Source: Sporosarcina sp. FSL W7-1349 (GTDB taxonomy: Bacteria > Bacillota > Bacilli > Bacillales_A > Planococcaceae). From it: a stretch of DNA of 64,000 nt. The stretch lies in the NCBI RefSeq assembly GCF_038003045.1, contig NZ_JBBOOK010000001.1, positions 2,356,001 through 2,420,000 of the forward strand, read 5' to 3'. Below the pieces are notes generated by a model. The model was not told the DNA's origin. It saw nothing but the letters and a program-made list of their open reading frames with translations, and made no database searches. A program made the translations under genes and the position numbers. Shown one piece after another: positions 51,071 to 58,475 of the stretch (the stretch's first letter is position 1; every line of letters begins with the position of its first letter).

Positions 51071-53794
51071 TCAATTTTGTCTCGCATTCTGATTGAGCAA
51101 ATTCCGCAAGACTTTCCGCATAACTCCTCCATTTTGATAAGTTTCGATATCGACTGCATTATCAAGACGCACTATAGTATTAAAGATAAATGACGTCCCG
51201 TCTGCTCGTTCAGCCTTCATTTTAATCAACTCATTGGGCCGCATTCGATCAGATAAACCTACTGTAGAAAATAATTCTCTCCCGGACAGGCCCAATGATT
51301 GCGCACCTGTACCATGGACAAATTGAAGCGGGAGGACACCCAGCCCCACCAAATTACTACGGTGAATTCGCTCAAAACTCTCTGCGATGATCGCTTTTAC
51401 CCCAAGAAGATACACCCCTTTAGCAGCCCAATCTCTTGAGCTACCTGTTCCATACTCCTTACCGGCCAATATTATAAGGGGTGCACCGACCTCTCGATAT
51501 CTTGCGGCAGCTTCGTACATGGACATTGTTTCGTCCGTAGGCAAATAGTTAGTGAAGCTACCTTCCAAACCGGGAACCAATTTGTTCTGTACCCGAACAT
51601 TGGCCAATGCTCCTCGAACCATGACATGGTGATTGCCACGCCTTGACGGATACGAGTTCAATTGCCCCCGTTCAACCCCTTGTTCGTACAGGTACTGACC
51701 CGCCAAACTATTGGCAGGTATAATTCCCGATGGAGAGAGGTGATCTGTCGTCACCGAATCTCCGAGGAAAGCCAATACCCTTGCTCTTTCAATTTCCTTT
51801 ATTGCCGGAATTTCATCGGGCAAGCTGTCTAAAAATGGCGGCGGCTGAACATATGTCGAAGAAGCATCCCAATCATACAACTGACCTGTCGGGGTATCCA
51901 GTTTGTTCCAACGGTCATTTGCATTGTACACATCCAAATAGCGGGCACGGAACATTTCGGGCCGCAAAGCATCCGCCAGCAATCGCTGAACCTCTTCAGT
52001 TGACGGCCAAATATCGCGCAAAAAGACAGGCTGACGTTCTTGGTCTATTCCGATCGGCTCAGTGGCAAAGTCGATATCCACCGTTCCGGCGAGCGCATAG
52101 GCGACGACCAGCGGCGGAGAGGCTAAATAATTGGCTTTCACTTCCGGATGGACTCGGCCTTCGAAATTTCGGTTTCCGGAGAGGACACATGCTACGGTCA
52201 GATCATGCTGTGTAATTGCCTCACTCACTTCGGCTGGAAGCGGACCTGAGTTGCCAATACATGTTGCGCAGCCGTATCCGACAATATAGAAGCCGAGCTG
52301 TTCCAAATAGGAAAGCAATCCAGTCTCCGTTAAGTAGTCTGTCACGACCTGCGATCCAGGCGTCAAGGAAGTTTTCACGAATGCGGGCATTGTCAATCCC
52401 CTTTCCACCGCATGTTTCGCCAATAATCCAGCCATCAGTAAGACAGTGGGGTTGGACGTATTGGTGCAGCTAGTGATTGCTGCCAGGACAATGGATCCAT
52501 TCGTAATACGCGACGTCTCTCCATTTTCATGTTGTATCACCACCTCTTTTTTCAACTGTTCTTCAGAGACCCCAAAGCCCCCATCCGCAACGGGTTTTCG
52601 GATAACTTCGTGAAAGGCCCTTTTCATCTTCTTCAAACCAATCCGGTCTTGTGGACGTTTCGGTCCGGCGATTGACGAAGTAACCGTAGTGAGATCTAAT
52701 TCCACACTTTCCGGAAACTCGGGTTCTTCACTATGGCTGTCCATAAACATTCCTTGCACTCTGTAGTACGCTTCGATCCTGGTCAACTGCTCTTCGCGCC
52801 GCCCGATTGATTGCAAATACCGGATCGTTTCAGGATCCACAGGAAAGAATCCCATCGTTGCTCCATATTCAGGAGCCATATTGGCAACAGTCGCCCGATC
52901 CGCCACACTGAGGGAACGCACACCGGGTCCGTAAAACTCTACAAACTTTCCGACTACCCCCTGTTTCCGCAGCATCTGGGTAATCGTTAGTGCCAAGTCG
53001 GTGGCAGTCACCCCTTCCGATAGAGAACCGGTCAACTTAACGCCAACCACTTCTGGAACCCCGAAATAGAGGGGCTGACCCAACATTGCTGCTTCAGCTT
53101 CGATTCCTCCCACTCCCCAGGCAACGATACCAAGACCATTGATCATTGTCGTATGCGAGTCTGTTCCCACAAGGGAATCCGGATATAATATCGTTTCGCC
53201 ATTCACTTCTTCGGAGACGATTACGGATGTTAAATATTCCATATTTATCTGATGCATAATGCCGGTAGCCGGCGGGACGACCTGCAAGTTCTCAAAAGCT
53301 TGCTGTGCCCATCTCAAAAAAGAGAACCTCTCCCTGTTCCTTTCGATGTTTAGTGTTTCATTCAGCTCCATTGCTTTCGGACTTCCATAAAAATCAACCG
53401 AAACCGAATGATCTACAACGAGGTCCACGGGGATGAGCGGGTTTACTGTTGCGGCATTCCCGCCTTTCAGATGAAGGGCATCCCGCATGGCCGCCAAATC
53501 TACTAACGCCGGCAGCCCGGTTGTGTCATGTAGTAAAATACGAGTCGGTTTAAAGGGCACTTCCTCTCGAGGATTCCGTTCAACCGACCAATTGGAGAGT
53601 TTTTCTATATGCGCTTCCGTGACTAGGCGTCCATCATATCCTCTGACGGCTGCCTCAAGCAGCACTTTGATACAATTCGGCAATCTGCTCACCTTTGTAA
53701 ATCCGTAACCTTCCAATGCTTGGATGGAATAATACTTATATTCCTTCTCATTCACCACCAATCGCGAAATCATTTTTTTCGTATCAACGCTCAC
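51071..53794 (-). CDS. acnA: aconitase, AcnA type (first copy)
   Basis: A 907-aa AcnA/IRP-type hydratase. The 4Fe-4S ligands are in AITSCTNTSNP (first Cys) and GYGCATCIGNSGPL (second and third). GSSRDWAAKG in the C-terminal swivel domain is intact. It dehydrates/hydrates citrate, isocitrate or methylcitrate-like acids. The start is a GTG (VSVDTKKM) after AGGAGAG; an ATG seven codons earlier overlaps that site. It lies 149 bases upstream of tctC on the same strand. Confidence 0.92.
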   Translation of the reverse strand: MSVDTKKMISRLVVNEKEYKYYSIQALEGYGFTKVSRLPNCIKVLLEAAVRGYDGRLVTEAHIEKLSNWSVERNPREEVPFKPTRILLHDTTGLPALVDLAAMRDALHLKGGNAATVNPLIPVDLVVDHSVSVDFYGSPKAMELNETLNIERNRERFSFLRWAQQAFENLQVVPPATGIMHQINMEYLTSVIVSEEVNGETILYPDSLVGTDSHTTMINGLGIVAWGVGGIEAEAAMLGQPLYFGVPEVVGVKLTGSLSEGVTATDLALTITQMLRKQGVVGKFVEFYGPGVRSLSVADRATVANMAPEYGATMGFFPVDPETIRYLQSIGRREEQLTRIEAYYRVQGMFMDSHSEEPEFPESVELDLTTVTSSIAGPKRPQDRIGLKKMKRAFHEVIRKPVADGGFGVSEEQLKKEVVIQHENGETSRITNGSIVLAAITSCTNTSNPTVLLMAGLLAKHAVERGLTMPAFVKTSLTPGSQVVTDYLTETGLLSYLEQLGFYIVGYGCATCIGNSGPLPAEVSEAITQHDLTVACVLSGNRNFEGRVHPEVKANYLASPPLVVAYALAGTVDIDFATEPIGIDQERQPVFLRDIWPSTEEVQRLLADALRPEMFRARYLDVYNANDRWNKLDTPTGQLYDWDASSTYVQPPPFLDSLPDEIPAIKEIERARVLAFLGDSVTTDHLSPSGIIPANSLAGQYLYEQGVERGQLNSYPSRRGNHHVMVRGALANVRVQNKLVPGLEGSFTNYLPTDETMSMYEAAARYREVGAPLIILAGKEYGTGSSRDWAAKGVYLLGVKAIIAESFERIHRSNLVGLGVLPLQFVHGTGAQSLGLSGRELFSTVGLSDRMRPNELIKMKAERADGTSFIFNTIVRLDNAVDIETYQNGGVMRKVLRNLLNQNARQN

Positions 53795-53951
53795 TTTGAC
53801 ATCTCTCCTAACCAATGATCTATCTTCAGCTTAAAGGAAATCTAGGTCATGGAAAAATACCATTCTTTCATTGCGCATGATCATCATTTGGAATAGAAGT
53901 GACGGAGTATTCTTTTCTATGCTATGCTTTGGTAAAAATGGAGGGGTTGGT

Positions 53952-54821
53952 ATGAATGAAAGGGACTGGCTTATTATCCATACACTTTTTCAAGAGAAGA
54001 ACATAACGAATACAGGAAAGGTGCTGTATATTTCCCAGCCAACTTTAACGAAGCGCTTACAGCAAATGGAGACAGAATTAGGGGTCAAGATCGTCAACCG
54101 CGGCGTTAAGGGAGTCCAATTCACTACTGAAGGCGAATATTTGGCAAAGCGGGCGGAAGAGCTATTGGAAACATTTCGAGGAATACGAGAAGAAATCGAT
54201 AATTTCAACCATTATATTGCCGGCACTTTGCGCTTGGGCGTATCGAATTTCATTAGTAAATATAAACTTCCGGAGTGGCTTATCGCTTTCGGGGAGACCT
54301 ATCCGGACGTCGATTTTCACATTGAAACCGGCTACAGCAAACAAATCAACCATCTTGCGTATCACCAGGACGTACATATCGGGTTCATCCGGGGAGATTA
54401 TAATTGGCCTGGCGAAAAAGTGCTGTTATTTGAAGAAGCCCTCTGTATCGCTTCCCTGCATCCCATTCGTCTTGAAGAGCTTCCAAATATGCCAAGGATC
54501 GACTACCAAACAGATTCTCTTTACAAACACCTGACCGATAACTGGTGGGCGGAACGTTATTCACAAGCGCCCCTTACGAGAGTTACGGTCGATCGGGGCG
54601 ATACGTGTAAAGAGATGGTCTTAAGCGGTCTCGGGTACGCCATCCTCCCTTCCCTTTTTTTAGAGGATGTTCCCCAAGTACATCAAGTCCCATTACAAAC
54701 AAAGGAAGGACTTCCCGTGACACAGAAAACCTGGATGATTTATCATAAAAGTGCGGAGGAACTGCATGTCGTCAAAGCGTTTGTCGATTATATCAAAGAG
54801 TCGGCTTTACCTACTCCATAA
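53952..54821 (+). CDS. LysR-family regulator (paralog of the one at 41243)
   Basis: A 289-aa LysR protein starting MNERDWLIIHTL after a GGAGGGG-type site; an ATG 27 codons earlier lacks one. Helix-turn-helix in residues 1-60 (EKNITNTGKVLYISQPTLTKRLQQME), then an effector-binding domain (VDFHIETGY, GLGYAILPS). It diverges from the aconitase/tct genes and is their probable regulator. Its N-terminus shows strong similarity to the LysR protein at 41243-42118. Confidence 0.92.
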   Translation: MNERDWLIIHTLFQEKNITNTGKVLYISQPTLTKRLQQMETELGVKIVNRGVKGVQFTTEGEYLAKRAEELLETFRGIREEIDNFNHYIAGTLRLGVSNFISKYKLPEWLIAFGETYPDVDFHIETGYSKQINHLAYHQDVHIGFIRGDYNWPGEKVLLFEEALCIASLHPIRLEELPNMPRIDYQTDSLYKHLTDNWWAERYSQAPLTRVTVDRGDTCKEMVLSGLGYAILPSLFLEDVPQVHQVPLQTKEGLPVTQKTWMIYHKSAEELHVVKAFVDYIKESALPTP

Positions 54822-54828
54822 GAAAAAA

Positions 54829-54871
54829 GGTGTCCCGCAAGCCGACCATTTGTCATCCTGCGGGACACCTC
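54829..54871. terminator. bidirectional terminator
   Basis: AGGTGTCCCGCA and TGCGGGACACCT form a perfect 12-bp stem. Minus is followed by six Ts, plus by CTTTCTC. It separates the LysR gene from the convergent RraA-like gene. Confidence 0.85.
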
Positions 54872-54877
54872 TTTCTC

Positions 54878-55489
54878 TCATCCCAGCATATTATCCAAGT
54901 ATGCGATAATTTCATCCTGATTGCCTGATACTTTCTCCGCCCTCTGCTCATCTTGTCTCACTTTCTTCAGCGACTTTTTCAACACCTCTTCTTCCTTTGA
55001 ACGGGGAATGACGACAACGCCATCCGCATCCCCTACTACAATATCTCCAGGATGGACGGTCACTCCGCCGCAAGATATGGGGACATTACACTCCCCTTCC
55101 CCTGCTTTCCCGCTTGCCGCGACTGTGGTCCCTTTACAAAATATGGGATAACCCATTTTTTTTGATCCTACAATGTCCCGAATGACCCCATCCGAAATAA
55201 CGCCTTTAATCCCTAGCGTCTGCGCCATTCCGAGAATGAAATCTCCTGCAATCGCCCGGTACGTATCGCCTTTTGCGTCAATCACCAAGACATCTCCTGG
55301 TTGAGCTTCGCGTATCGCTCTCAATACTACTAGATTATCACCGATCGGCATTTTCACAGTAAATGCACGCCCGGCAACCCGGTACTCCTCCTTTAATGGT
55401 TTGATGGCCGCATCCAAATTATTAAGCCCATGTAATGCATCCGAGATGCAGGTTGTCGGAATTACCTGAAACTGTTTTACAATATCCAT
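54878..55489 (-). CDS. RraA-family aldolase/decarboxylase-like protein
   Basis: A 203-aa member of the RraA/HMG aldolase family: GDVLVIDAKGDTYRAIAG (about residue 75) and GVISDGVIRDI (about 105) carry the conserved Arg-Asp of the metal-dependent 4-hydroxy-4-methyl-2-oxoglutarate aldolases, which also decarboxylate oxaloacetate. The start is the ATG after AAGGGGAGAG; an earlier ATG lies over that site. In a tricarboxylate region it may cleave a hydroxy-oxo acid to pyruvate. A palindrome lies about 100 bases upstream. Confidence 0.88.
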   Translation of the reverse strand: MDIVKQFQVIPTTCISDALHGLNNLDAAIKPLKEEYRVAGRAFTVKMPIGDNLVVLRAIREAQPGDVLVIDAKGDTYRAIAGDFILGMAQTLGIKGVISDGVIRDIVGSKKMGYPIFCKGTTVAASGKAGEGECNVPISCGGVTVHPGDIVVGDADGVVVIPRSKEEEVLKKSLKKVRQDEQRAEKVSGNQDEIIAYLDNMLG

Positions 55490-55585
55490 GATTCTCTCCC
55501 CTTGTTGCATATCACTTTACTTCTATACAAATTCATCCTATCAATTAGTTAGCCTTATAGAAAATTGCAATTCGTCATACTACGC

Positions 55586-55604
55586 TATTCGAAATTCGAA
55601 TAGT
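55586..55604. promoter_or_regulatory. perfect 19-bp palindrome upstream of the RraA-like gene
   Basis: CTATTCGAAATTCGAATAG is a 9+1+9 inverted repeat between the AbrB-type gene and the RraA-like gene, 97 bases before the latter's start. It could be the site of the FadR-type or LysR regulator encoded nearby. Confidence 0.55.
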
Positions 55605-55618
55605 GCGCTCCGTATTGG

Positions 55619-56665
55619 TTATTCATTCGATTGCAAGGACTCTTCTTTTTTGGATAATCGCCATTTAAATAGTTTAATAAGCCAAGGCAACAATAAAAAC
55701 AAAATAACAACCCTCATAATTTGCAAACTTGCAACGATCGAAGGGGATAGCTGCAAAGCAACAGCAGTAGCGGACATTTCAGCTGCTCCTGCCGGCACGG
55801 TTCCAAGCAAGCTGACGGAGAAAGAAAGCTGGGTCATCAAGTGAAACAAATAGCCCGTTATAAAACTGAATCCCAAGTATAGACCTATGAGGCTGAATGC
55901 AATTTTTCCCACGCCAAGCAGCCGGACAAGAACTTGCTTATCGAACCTGATTCCGACCATGCTGCCGATAATAGCTTGTCCGATCCCAGTTACATAAGAC
56001 GGCGGGGTAGGAATCGGTGTAATGAATGTCGAAATCGCAAAGCTGATGGCCATGGCAAAAAGGAGTGCCCCTCCAGGAAATCGGAATTTACGGTCAAGCC
56101 ATAAGGTCAAGATAGTGACTACGGGGAAAAATAGTAGATGAGACAATTCCAGATGTGTCACCTGTCGAGTCGCTTCAACCACATCCGATTTATGGTATCG
56201 ACCGAGGAGATATGGGACGGTCAACACAAAGAAGGTGATTCGTAAAGTATGAAAGGCTGCCACTATCCGATCATCCGCTCCGTATTCTTTGCTGATCGCG
56301 ATAATTTCCGATGCGCCGCCGGGTAAACAACAAAAAAATGCGGTTGACCCGTCGACGCTGGATTTTTTATGAAGTAGTAGGCTTAAACTATATCCACAGA
56401 GAATAGTGAATAAAAGTGTGAAGGTAAATGGAAGCAAATAAGAACGTAGATTATAGATTGTATTCAAATCCAAACGCAGTCCGATATTGGCGATCACGAG
56501 GGACAAGGCGACTTTAAAAGAGTATCCCCCGAATTGCAGAGTCCCTCTGGTCACTCCCCAAAGAATCCCTGTGATGATGGAACCGAGGAGCCATCCGGCG
56601 GGCACCCCGATTGTCGACATCAAAAACCCTGTACTGATTGCTAGAAGCAGATAAGTAATATGCAA
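55619..56665 (-). CDS. AbrB-family membrane protein
   Basis: A 348-aa protein with about ten membrane helices in two repeats (GAWLLGSIITGILWG near the start, VGIRFDKQVLVRLL, ALLFAMAISFAIS), matching the AbrB family (PF05145) often annotated as ammonia monooxygenase regulator but more likely a transporter. It starts at TTG after CGGAGGAG. It lies between threonine aldolase and RraA genes and could export or import a pathway acid. Confidence 0.82.
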   Translation of the reverse strand: MHITYLLLAISTGFLMSTIGVPAGWLLGSIITGILWGVTRGTLQFGGYSFKVALSLVIANIGLRLDLNTIYNLRSYLLPFTFTLLFTILCGYSLSLLLHKKSSVDGSTAFFCCLPGGASEIIAISKEYGADDRIVAAFHTLRITFFVLTVPYLLGRYHKSDVVEATRQVTHLELSHLLFFPVVTILTLWLDRKFRFPGGALLFAMAISFAISTFITPIPTPPSYVTGIGQAIIGSMVGIRFDKQVLVRLLGVGKIAFSLIGLYLGFSFITGYLFHLMTQLSFSVSLLGTVPAGAAEMSATAVALQLSPSIVASLQIMRVVILFLLLPWLIKLFKWRLSKKEESLQSNE

Positions 56666-56689
56666 GTTTATTCTCCTCCGCTTTCACTC

Positions 56690-57730
56690 CTATTTCATTG
56701 TTAATATAGATGAATTCATAATGTCGGCTGCCTGTTCCACTTCCCTCCATGAAATGTCCTGATGGAAGACAAGACGCAGCCTGTCCGACGACATCGCTTT
56801 TACCAAGAGTCCCTTCTGTTTCAAAATATGTGCTACTGCCTCGGAATTCATCTTCGTATCCATGATTCGCATATGGACCATGTTTGTCGGATGTGGATAA
56901 GATTGCACAGAAAAGAGGGGATGGGGCTTCAATAACTGGACGAACCGTGTCGTTTTTTCATGATCCTCCCGCAAGGCGTCCACATTCTCTAAAGCAACCA
57001 ACCCTGCAGCTGCCATGATCCCCGCTTGCCTCATCGTGCCGCCGATTGCTTTTCTAAGAACCCTCGCTTCCCGAATCCGCTCTTTGGTGCCACATAACAG
57101 CGATCCAACCGGCGCACCCAACCCCTTGGATAAGCAGAACATCACCGTATCCGTGGGGCGAGCCAGATCAGAAGCCTCACATTGAAGGGATACCGCCGCA
57201 TTCCACATTCTTGCACCGTCTAGATGGATAGGGATTTGAAATCGGTCGGCCAACATGCAAATTTCATTTACTTGGGAAACAGTCAAGCAATTGCCTCCAT
57301 AATAGCCATTCGTGTTTTCCAAGCAAAGCAATTTTACATCTTGTTGCTTGAACAGCCTTTCCAAAAAATCCAAGTTGGGCACCCCTGTTTTATTGGTCTC
57401 TATCGCCACTGCCGTTCTTCCGAAGAGATCCGGGGAAAAGAGGGATTTTTCCGACACTATCAGATGCGATTTTCGATCGAGTGCAACCAGATCGCCCCTT
57501 TTTGTAAAGGATAGGACTGCTATCACGTTGGCCATCGTTCCGCTAGGACAAAATAGCGCATCTTCCTTTCCCAATAGGGTAGCCGCTGTTCTTTCCAAAC
57601 GGACAACCGTCGGATCCTCCCCTTTCCCATCTTCTCCTGTCCGTCCGTCATCGCCCAACTCCGCATTCATCATCGCCTGTCTCATTGCTGATGACGGCAA
57701 TGTACCCGTATCGCTGCGCAAGTCGATCAA
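56690..57730 (-). CDS. ltaE: low-specificity L-threonine aldolase
   Basis: A 346-aa PLP enzyme. The N-terminus read from the TTG is (M)IDLRSDTGTLPS, the normal start of threonine aldolases; an ATG three codons earlier touches the AAAGGAG site and cannot be used. HLDGARMWNA and the PLP-lysine motif VMFCLSKGLGAPVGS are present. It cleaves threonine-like beta-hydroxy amino acids to glycine and an aldehyde. Its presence here may reflect a related beta-hydroxy acid cleavage. Confidence 0.9.
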   Translation of the reverse strand: MIDLRSDTGTLPSSAMRQAMMNAELGDDGRTGEDGKGEDPTVVRLERTAATLLGKEDALFCPSGTMANVIAVLSFTKRGDLVALDRKSHLIVSEKSLFSPDLFGRTAVAIETNKTGVPNLDFLERLFKQQDVKLLCLENTNGYYGGNCLTVSQVNEICMLADRFQIPIHLDGARMWNAAVSLQCEASDLARPTDTVMFCLSKGLGAPVGSLLCGTKERIREARVLRKAIGGTMRQAGIMAAAGLVALENVDALREDHEKTTRFVQLLKPHPLFSVQSYPHPTNMVHMRIMDTKMNSEAVAHILKQKGLLVKAMSSDRLRLVFHQDISWREVEQAADIMNSSILTMK

Positions 57731-57753
57731 ACAGACCATCTCCTTTCATTCCG

Positions 57754-57808
57754 TAAAAAAATCGTTGAAAAGAGGTACCTTTTCATTTGCACGGTGCCTT
57801 TTTCAACG
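57754..57808 (-). terminator. intrinsic terminator between gntR and threonine aldolase genes
   Basis: On the minus strand CGTTGAAAAAGGCACC pairs with GGTACCTCTTTTCAACG (one bulge), then ATTTTTTT. It separates the prp-type operon from the ltaE genes. Confidence 0.8.
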
Positions 57809-57826
57809 ATTGTTTTTTCTGGCAGG

Positions 57827-58474
57827 CTACGGTTCCAAGTACATTTCCACCGTTTCCTTTGCCACTTGAAAACGGCGACTAATATGAAGCCGCATTTCCG
57901 TCTCTACTTCATCCGGCTTGTTTTCCCTGATGAGCTTAATAATCTTTTCATGCTCTAAGATGGAAACCGCGGAAGAATAAGAAGGACTCTTCAGGCCGAC
58001 TCTACGATACCGTTCCACCTGCGTATTGATTTGTTCCATGAATCGCTTGGCAGTCTGGTTTGTGCTAAGCGAATAGAGGACCGAGTGAAACTGGCTTCCA
58101 TACATGATGAGATGCTCATTGCGCTGTTGCTCGGCCGATAATTTCATCAGTACGATTATATCTTCCAGTTCTTTCAGCTTCGGCTCTGTCATATTCAAGG
58201 CAGCCTCTTTGGACAGCAGACCCTCTAGCACTTCTCGCACCCGGTAAATCTCTTCCATCTCACTCAAACTGATTGGAGCGACGTGAATTCTTCCATTGGA
58301 TTGTTTCACTAAAAGCCCTTCCAGGATTAACCTGTATAACGCTTGCCGCAAAGGGGTTCGGCTGACACTGAGGTCCTCGGATAATTGTTCTTCAATCAAA
58401 TGCTGCTGGGGATCGTACTGCATTTCAATGATTTTCTTTTTGATTTCCTCATATGCGATATCACTCGTTGACAT
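57827..58474 (-). CDS. GntR-family regulator, FadR/FCD type
   Basis: A 215-aa GntR protein: winged helix (residues 5-70; EEQLSEDLSVSRTPLRQALYRLILEGLL) and a helical FCD ligand domain (RVREVLEGLLSKEA, LIMYGSQFHSVLYSL, MRLHISRRF). FCD proteins bind carboxylic acids through metal and histidines. The start MSTSDIAYEE is one base after the aconitase stop; an ATG nine codons earlier overlaps the aconitase end. It is the last gene of the prp-type operon and probably its repressor. Confidence 0.9.
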   Translation of the reverse strand: MSTSDIAYEEIKKKIIEMQYDPQQHLIEEQLSEDLSVSRTPLRQALYRLILEGLLVKQSNGRIHVAPISLSEMEEIYRVREVLEGLLSKEAALNMTEPKLKELEDIIVLMKLSAEQQRNEHLIMYGSQFHSVLYSLSTNQTAKRFMEQINTQVERYRRVGLKSPSYSSAVSILEHEKIIKLIRENKPDEVETEMRLHISRRFQVAKETVEMYLEP

Positions 58475-58475
58475 C

